Shown in pieces: positions 57,569 to 64,000 of a DNA stretch of 64,000 bases; position 1 is the stretch's first letter; the number at the start of each line of letters is the position of its first letter. The translations under genes and the position numbers were made by a program. The notes under the pieces are model-generated. The model saw only the letters and a list, made by a program, of their open reading frames with translations. It had not been told where the DNA came from and ran no database searches. Origin of the DNA: Rhexocercosporidium sp. MPI-PUGE-AT-0058 (Eukaryota > Ascomycota > Leotiomycetes > Helotiales); NCBI GenBank assembly GCA_020746875.1, contig JAGTJL010000020.1, positions 558,001 through 622,000 of the forward strand. The letters are read 5' to 3'.

Positions 57569-60250
57569 ATGCCACCCAGCCGATTAACCACCCTCCAAAT
57601 CACCTCTTTCGTAACATCCTACATCCGCGCGCAGAAGGCGCCAGCACACGAACCCATCGAAGGAAAGACCCTCATCCAGGCGTGCCAGTGCGTGCTCTGT
57701 GACGAATTCACGCAGACGGGGGAGGAGTACGCGGAGGATCGGAGAGCCATTGTGGAGGCGATTAAGGGGTTGAAGATGCGGGGTATGCTGAAGGCTTTTA
57801 GGTTAGGCGGAGGGGGCGTGGGGTTTGGTCTTGCTGAGGGAAATGTGCGGGGGGAGGGGGAAAGGGTGAAGGATAATGTGGTAGAAGAGGTAGTGGAGGA
57901 GGAGGAGGTGGAGGAGAGACCAACGATTATTTTGGGGGATGTTGCGACTAGTGATGCTGCTGAGGGAGAGGAGGGTGGGGATGAGGAAAGGGATGAAGAT
58001 GGGGACTTCAGCCCGCCGGTTGAACAAGAGGAAGATGATACACCTCGGGCGGTGCGGGCGGAGGATCGTGAGCACAATGCAAGAGTGGACGATGCGGATG
58101 AAGAAGAGGAAGAAGAGGCGCCAATTGAAAGAACATCATGGTCCGAAGTCCCCTCACTGGGGCTCGATAGGAGCAGCCAGGAAGAGTCAATCAATCACGC
58201 AGAAGCCATCCGTACGCTCCCCCTCCCTCACATACACCAACCCAGCTAACCTGTCCCTTTACAGGAAACAAGGAAGCATACGAGGTCATGACAGCTAACG
58301 CCATACCCCTTATCCCTCCTCCCTCTGAACAGCCATCCATACAAACACCCACCCGAAAGAGAACCAGACCCTTCGAAATAGCAGCCAGTGACGATAGCAG
58401 CAGCTTCGACCCTATCAGTCCACAGAGATATGCGAATTCTACGCCGAGACGGAGCGCGAAGAAGGTTTGTCTTGGGACACCTTTGAGTGGGAGTCGCAGG
58501 AGGAGTGCGCCAACAAGGTTATGGTCGCCGAGGAAGGGAGATGGATTGGGGATTTTGGAGACGTTGAAGATGAGTCAGGCTTGGGGGGATGGGAAGGCTT
58601 TTAAGGAGGAGAAGCTGAGAGTGAGTGAGCTGGCAATATTTTTAGAAGACACCTACTGATTTTCCTCACTAGGATACCACAGCTCCATGGATTCTCGGTG
58701 TTATCGACAGTCTACACTCGAAATACCCTGAGAGTCTTTTCGAACCAAGTAACGGCCAGATCAAATGCTTGGACTGCGGTGGTCGTGAATTCAGAATGAG
58801 CGGGAACAACACATTCAACGGCTTCGAAACCCATCTGAGAGGCAAACCACACAAAGCAAACGTCTCAAAGCGTTTAGAAAACCCTAAATATCAGGACCTA
58901 TATCAGGAATCTTTGCTTTCGAGTAAAGCCACAGATTTCGGCATAGATTTCAATATGCCGCAACAGCCGATTGCGGTCTTTGCAAATAAGACGAATCCAA
59001 CGAGTAGTGTGGCGGCATTGGGTGCTCAGTTCTTCGCGGCTATGGATGCGGATACTAATACCAAAACTATGAAATTAACATTTCTGGAGGCTAGACAGAA
59101 TAACATGGAAGTGAAGACGAATGAACGGATCGATAAGTTAGATGCGAGGTTACAAGCATCAAATGAGAAGATTCAAGGCTTATCAGATGAGGTCACGGAG
59201 AAAGTGGACGCATCGGAAGATAGGTTGAGAAGGGAGCTAAAGGAGGTCCATGAACGGCTGGATTTAACAAAGAGTAGGAATGATGAGCAGCTGAAAGATA
59301 TGGAAACTCGAATCACGAAGACCGCGGAGGACTGCGAGGTTAAACTTGACAAGATGTTTACATCTATGGCGAAGTCTGATCATCGCAATATCGAGAATAT
59401 TGATGATTTGAGAGCAGCGATGCGGGACTCGAATGAGGTTGCCGGGAGACAATTATTTGAACTGCAGGCCAAGATCATGAATTTGGAACAGTTGAATACT
59501 GGATCGCAGCGCGATGAGATCGAGACTAGCATCAAGGAACTTGAGGCGTCTGACTTGGAAATGAGACAGGTTCACGCGAAGATGGAAAGTAGGCTGGATG
59601 CCATCGACCAGGCGGTCAAAGAATCGAAAGAGCACCAAAGTGCTCTCGAAGCTCAGATCAAAGGACTCCAGACCACGCAGCGGGAGATGAGGACGCTCAA
59701 TTCCCAACTCCAGGCTCGGGCTGAGGCGCTCGAGCAAGCGAGCGCTCGTAAAGAGGAGGAGTTTCATGACTTGGAAGCGAGCATCCAAATGCACACTGAA
59801 GATATCCAACGGCAGCGAGATAGTAATCTAAGCTACCAGAAGACTATCAAGAATCAAGTCGAAGCACATTTCCAACACACGGAAGATCTTACCAACTCAG
59901 CTGTGAAAGCGGCGCTGAAATGTGAAGAACAAGCCCTTGAAAGGGAACGCAGGTTCGAAGAGAGGATGGAGAGGATGCTTGAGAAGAAGATGGAGAAGAG
60001 AATTGAAAAGGTGGAGAGAAAGTATGAGGAGGAGAGGGAGAGGAGTAGGAAGAAGATACTGCGTCTTGAGGGCAGGATTAAGGAGTTGGAGAGTGATTTT
60101 GATTTCTCGCAGAATGGGGTTGGATCGATTATTGAGGATTTGGGGGGCGTGTTGAGAACTGTTGAGGTGTTGGGGGAGAAGGTTGGGTCTTTGGAGACAG
60201 GTTTGGAGCGGGGGACGAGTGAGAGTGAGAGGAGCGAGCTGGCTGTTTGA
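57569..60250 (+). CDS. Zinc-finger/coiled-coil protein (second of tandem pair)
   Basis: Exons 57569-58211, 58265-58620 and 58673-60250 join in phase to 858 residues. The N-terminal 65 residues are globular with a CQCVLCDEF segment. Residues about 95-200 are highly acidic with glutamate runs. A basic, serine/proline-rich stretch with probable nuclear signals (TPRRSAKK, GSRRRSAPTR) follows. The last exon begins at residue 334 and codes for a finger with Cys365, Cys368, His387, His393, the same C-x2-C-x18-H-x5-H spacing as the upstream gene. A coiled coil (about 440-835) follows, very rich in Glu, Lys and Arg towards the end. The N-terminal halves of the two genes are unrelated. No known family is recognised. 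Confidence 0.78.
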
Positions 60251-61357
60251 AGTTGTTTTTGGTGCATCTCTTTGTCCGGGTTAGGCGTTCTCCAGTGGAT
60301 ACCCTGTTCTTTGGGCATAGATTTCTGGAGAGTATGGAGATAGGAGCGTGATATGGACTGAGCAGCTTTTTGATATCACTTTTTGATACGAGTGTGTTTT
60401 GAGTATCGGATATTTATGATGGTAGAGCCAAGACTTCCCTCGCTTATATTCACCTCAGCCCAGCGCCGTAAGCCGATAAGCTTGTTTTCATTCCCACTCC
60501 CTTTCTTAACTATGCTCTGGACTGGGAACGAGTCATATCTCTTAAGTTCCAACCGTCAGGTTCTTTGACTAGACAACTGCTACAATATCCTGTCCATGGC
60601 CCAGGGACTGGAAGTGGATATCCCCACATGCAATCCTTTAATGAAGAGACTGACGAAAATGGCATGCTTGATGCGCTTGGCTTGGCGCTCATATCGTAAA
60701 GTATGTATCACGTAAGCACTATCTCGTACTGGTACGTACCAGGAACGGTGTGCGTTGCGGATCGGGAGAATGGTTATTGAATACTTGATGTCTCATTGGC
60801 TGTTGTTCCTTGATTTTGGGTTTGGTTTCTGGAGTTGATGTCTGGACGTGTGTGGATTGCGGCGCATGCTTTGTGGTGACCTGGCTCCCTGGGCTGTCAG
60901 CTTAATTCAGGCAGGTTTTGTGGCTACCGCCGTGGAGATACCATCTACGATATGGACCACGAGTGAGGTGAGACCTAGGGTTTAGCTCCTCCGCTGTACA
61001 ATGTACTAGAGAGTATTTCCTTGATGTGAGATTTTGTTTCTTGGCGGGGGTGGTGGTATATGTTTGGGGAATGGTTTCCAGACTTGTTCTTCGTTCTTCT
61101 TTTATTTTTAGTTTATTTCATGTTTCGCCTAAATCAAACTTGCTTGTCTGAAGAGAGCACGTATTGAGGAGCTGTTCACCTACTTGGATTGTGGACCCGC
61201 CTCAATTTAGTGTTGAGGTAGTCGAGTGCTTGTCTGTTAGACTCGGGTATTCTTGATACGCCCAATATCGATTTGAGTTCCAGAGGGAGTCGTTTGCCTG
61301 TATCTTTGTTCCAAAGTAGAGGATCTTTCGAGATCATTCTTAAGCAAATCCAGCATC
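60251..61357. other. 1.1-kb intergenic region
   Basis: No gene recognised. It holds the 3' flank of the coiled-coil gene and the promoter of the hemerythrin-like gene. A perfect 14-bp palindrome, CTGGTACGTACCAG, is at 60729-60742. Confidence 0.45.
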
Positions 61358-62344
61358 ATGGCGAAGAAACAATGGGTTGATGGGCCAATCCCTCTGATGT
61401 CCCCTCCGAAACAAACTCCAGAGGCAAGTATCAATTCCTTCTCCACCCCCGTCAACGAACCCACCAAGTTCATTTACTCTTCAAAGAATCGTCAAAGCTG
61501 ATCTGTACCCTCTCCAGTACTCCCCAGAAACAATCAAAGTCGCCACAGAAATGACCCTCGCCCACAACGTATTCCTCCGCAACCTCAACGCCATGTACCT
61601 CCAATGCACACACATCCACACCCCAACCGACATAGCCGACTTTCTAACCTTTAGCAAAGCTTTCTACCTCGCGCTGCACCACCACCACTGGGGCGAAGAG
61701 AAGTTCTTCTTCCCCGCCGTTGAGAAATACACCGAAAAACCTGGCCTGATGTCCACGAACGTGAACCAGCATCAAGCTTTTGATGTGGGGCTGGAGGCGT
61801 TTCATGGGTATGTGGAGAAGGTTAGAATGGGAGAGGAGGAGTATGACGGTGTGAGGTTTAGGGAGTTGTTGAATGGGTTTGGGGGGGTCTTGGAGACGCA
61901 TTTGAGGGAGGAGATTGGGACGTTACTGGAGTTGGAGCAGTTTGGGGGTGGGAAGTTGAAGGGGGCTTGGGATGAGTTGGAGAGAGCTGTTATGAATGAT
62001 ATTGGTGATAAGGTATGCTGTACCCCGTGTTACATGGCCTCTAGCCATGCTTTACAGTTTGGAGGATTTGTCCGAATTCTCGGCCTTGGAACTTTAACTT
62101 GAGAGATTGACTGTGTAAGGGGCGACGCTGACTGCTTGAATAGAACTTAATTCTACCTATTGCTCTAGGTGCCAACGATACGACGTTTGAGGGTGGTGTT
62201 CATGCTTGGTGGCCGCCGTTCCCTTTCTTCGTGCCTTATCTAGTTAAGTTTTGGTACATGAGGAAACATTCTGGGGCATGGAGGTTTAGCCCGTGTGATG
62301 TCTTCGGTAGGCCGAGGGAGTTGGAATTCTTGGGGAACGAGTGA
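61358..62344 (+). CDS. Hemerythrin-like (HHE cation-binding) domain protein
   Basis: Exons 61358-61427, 61498-62012 and 62144-62344 join in phase to 261 residues. A four-helix HHE-type bundle is visible with candidate di-iron ligands His46 (LAHN), His84-87 with Glu90/91 (HHHHWGEE), His115 (NQHQAF) and His158/Glu161 (ETHLREE). The last exon encodes an aromatic-rich C-terminal segment (HAWWPPFPFF, VPYLVKFWYM) seen in fungal members. Proteins of this type bind iron and perhaps oxygen or nitric oxide; the role in fungi is not established. Intron 1 was placed with a standard GT donor at 61428 because its phase fits; an overlapping GC donor at 61424 would not. Probably cytosolic. Confidence 0.88.
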
Positions 62345-63480
62345 TCGGTGTCTGGGATGAGATGGGATGAGATGGGATGGTATAGGATGTGGAGTTAGTG
62401 GAGGTTGTGAGCGTTTGAGCAAATACGTACGCACGATTTGTTCCTTGGGCAGCTTAGTAGAAGAAGTACAGGACAAGGAGGTATAGGACTCGAAATAGAT
62501 GAGATGAGAAGAGCATACTCTTGAGCACCTATGGTCAGTCGACATCTTGAGATAATTTGAAGTTGAAGCGAGAGGATTGTCTCATGTCTGCTGTGCTCGG
62601 CCAAGTTAAGAAAAAAGAACAAGGACAATCCCTCTAGAATATTCTCGCCTTCCTTCCTATTGGACTATCCGCTTTTATTTTCTGTGATCGTCATATGTCA
62701 TTTATCTTGAGGACGGGATTTGGGGTCTGAGAGCCCGAGCTGTGGAGGAATGAATTGGACGCTTTGAACCCTTTGAAGGAAGCGAGAAAAAAACAAAGAA
62801 AACAAGGAACAAAGCTATTGAGACATCTCTATACTCTGGTCCGGATTCAACCAAAATTCGTCTTGAGAGTCTGCACTTAATAGCTGAATATTCAGAAGTA
62901 TCACTGCGTGAAAACGACAATGCATTTGCAAACAAAAATTCCAAAGTAAGTAAAGAGATAAGTACGTACCTCGTACCTCCCAGTTTCATAATAAAGCTTC
63001 GCTTTGACAGCGGCAGCCATCCCCCATGGGGCTTGACCTCCGTCGGCAAGGGTTGTGGACTCAGGTCACTTCAGCCCCGCCAGCCCAGCCATGTGAAATT
63101 ATCGGATTGATCGACAACTCCAACACTCGACACATAAAGATCACCCACGCGTGCTCAATTGACGATCTTTTAGGACTTTGCACTTGCTGATGTGCTCATC
63201 GAATAGGACGAGTAGGATTCTACGGTGTAGCTAGCTGGGGAAAAGCGGTTCACGATCGCGGGACACACAAGTAGCACACTCGACACTCGGATCCAAGAAG
63301 GCTGAAGCCTCACCTCGTACCACCCATCAGACCTGCTAAATAGTGACATATACGACGCCGGCAGATCAGCTCAGCTCCTCAATACCGCACCTCTCATATA
63401 CCGGCCCTCATATATCAACTCTCACTGCTCCTCACGAACAATCCAACCTTCAATCGCACAAGATACGGCCAAATCACAAA
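62345..63480. other. 1.1-kb intergenic region
   Basis: No gene recognised. A 10-bp tandem repeat lies at 62353-62380. The right end is the promoter and pyrimidine-rich leader of the gene starting at 63481. Confidence 0.45.
62353..62380 (+). repeat. 10-bp tandem repeat, nearly 3 copies
   Basis: The unit GATGGGATGA is repeated in tandem with slight variation at both ends, just after the hemerythrin-like stop codon. Confidence 0.8.
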
Positions 63481-64000
63481 ATGCCAACCTACCTCCTCCA
63501 CGGCTTCCGCTGGGACCGTGTGAGCATCCGCGTCCACATCGTAGTGCACAACCTCGAAGACGCAGCGCCAGAATGGATAGTCGCGCCCGCAACGTCCGTC
63601 ACACTGCTCAATTCCTTCTACACGCTCTTCGACTTCCTGCCACCCTCGAACCCGCCGCCTGCGTCGTACCCTCTCCAGTCTGCGGCGGACAAGGTGGTAG
63701 TGAATGACGAGGCAGGGACTGGCAGCGAGCCAAGAACGCTGCAGGATGCGAAAAAGGGGAGCATTGGATCTCTAAGGGAACTGGTAAGAAGGCCAAAGAG
63801 TACGGGTGGTGGGCCATTGTCAAGAGGGAAAGAGAAGGAGAAAGAGAGAGATTCAAATGGCGAGCCAGGAAAGGAAATACACAGACCGACACCCATCTCT
63901 ACACCCCCCACAAGTACGAAAGCGACCACCAAAACGAAACCAGCGAGACCGCCCACGTTCAACGACTGGAGCGCCGTGAAACTAGTCGAACAGCACGACC
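63481..64000 (+). CDS. Conserved fungal protein, truncated by the window edge
   Basis: Open from ATG 63481 through the end of the window (173 codons). The opening MPTYLLHGFRW and the VSIRVHIVVHNLEDAAPEWI segment are the hallmark N-terminus of a conserved filamentous-fungal protein that I can recognise as a family but not assign a function. A proline-, lysine- and threonine-rich linker follows, then VKLVEQHD at the edge, which in this family begins the next conserved block. The 3' part lies outside the window. Confidence 0.75.
   Translation, partial: MPTYLLHGFRWDRVSIRVHIVVHNLEDAAPEWIVAPATSVTLLNSFYTLFDFLPPSNPPPASYPLQSAADKVVVNDEAGTGSEPRTLQDAKKGSIGSLRELVRRPKSTGGGPLSRGKEKEKERDSNGEPGKEIHRPTPISTPPTSTKATTKTKPARPPTFNDWSAVKLVEQHD

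Noticed and set aside
61424..61429. GC-AG intron donor GAG|GCAAGT in the hemerythrin-like gene
   Set aside because: Although it matches the GC-donor consensus, its phase does not fit the acceptor; the GT four bases later does.

Overview
The window reads as nuclear DNA of a filamentous ascomycete (Pezizomycotina). Most genes are interrupted by 50-120 nt GT-AG introns. The families are typical of moulds: Zn2Cys6 and DUF3425-type bZIP regulators, a SUN-family wall protein, a GH16-WSC wall glucanase, a CSN12-like PCI protein, and a siderophore-transporter relic. A secreted GH3 beta-glucosidase and a PL4 rhamnogalacturonan lyase suggest a plant-associated or saprotrophic life, perhaps a leotiomycete; that placement is inference. 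I saw no tRNA, rRNA, CRISPR array or intact transposon.

Left part (1-27 kb). An intradiol ring-cleavage dioxygenase, an enol-lactonase-like alpha/beta hydrolase and a Zn2Cys6 regulator sit side by side and look like a small aromatic-catabolism cluster. Next come a large orphan membrane protein, a five-exon GH3 beta-glucosidase, a GNAT acetyltransferase, a short-chain dehydrogenase with an apparent one-base frameshift, the PL4 lyase, a second intact short-chain dehydrogenase and a leucine-rich-repeat protein.

Middle (27-43 kb). An intact aldo/keto reductase is followed by two damaged loci: a 2OG-Fe(II) oxygenase-like gene whose 5' exons do not splice cleanly, and a clear siderophore-type MFS transporter pseudogene. 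Then come a CSN12-like PCI protein in tight convergence with a four-exon conserved protein of unknown function, a 965-residue low-complexity protein, and a DUF3425-type bZIP protein.

Right part (43-64 kb). A nine-exon GH16-WSC glucanase contains a 10-nt micro-exon. It is followed by leucine carboxyl methyltransferase 1 (PP2A methylation), a SUN-family protein, two adjacent related genes coding zinc finger plus long coiled coil, a hemerythrin-like protein, and the truncated start of a conserved fungal protein at the window edge. The most novel material is the tandem zinc-finger/coiled-coil pair. Both use the same C-x2-C-x18-H-x5-H finger in a large last exon, and the first also carries an internal duplication with conserved intron phases.

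All exon structures were worked out by hand from splice consensus and reading-frame phase. Where phases close across all exons I give higher confidence.
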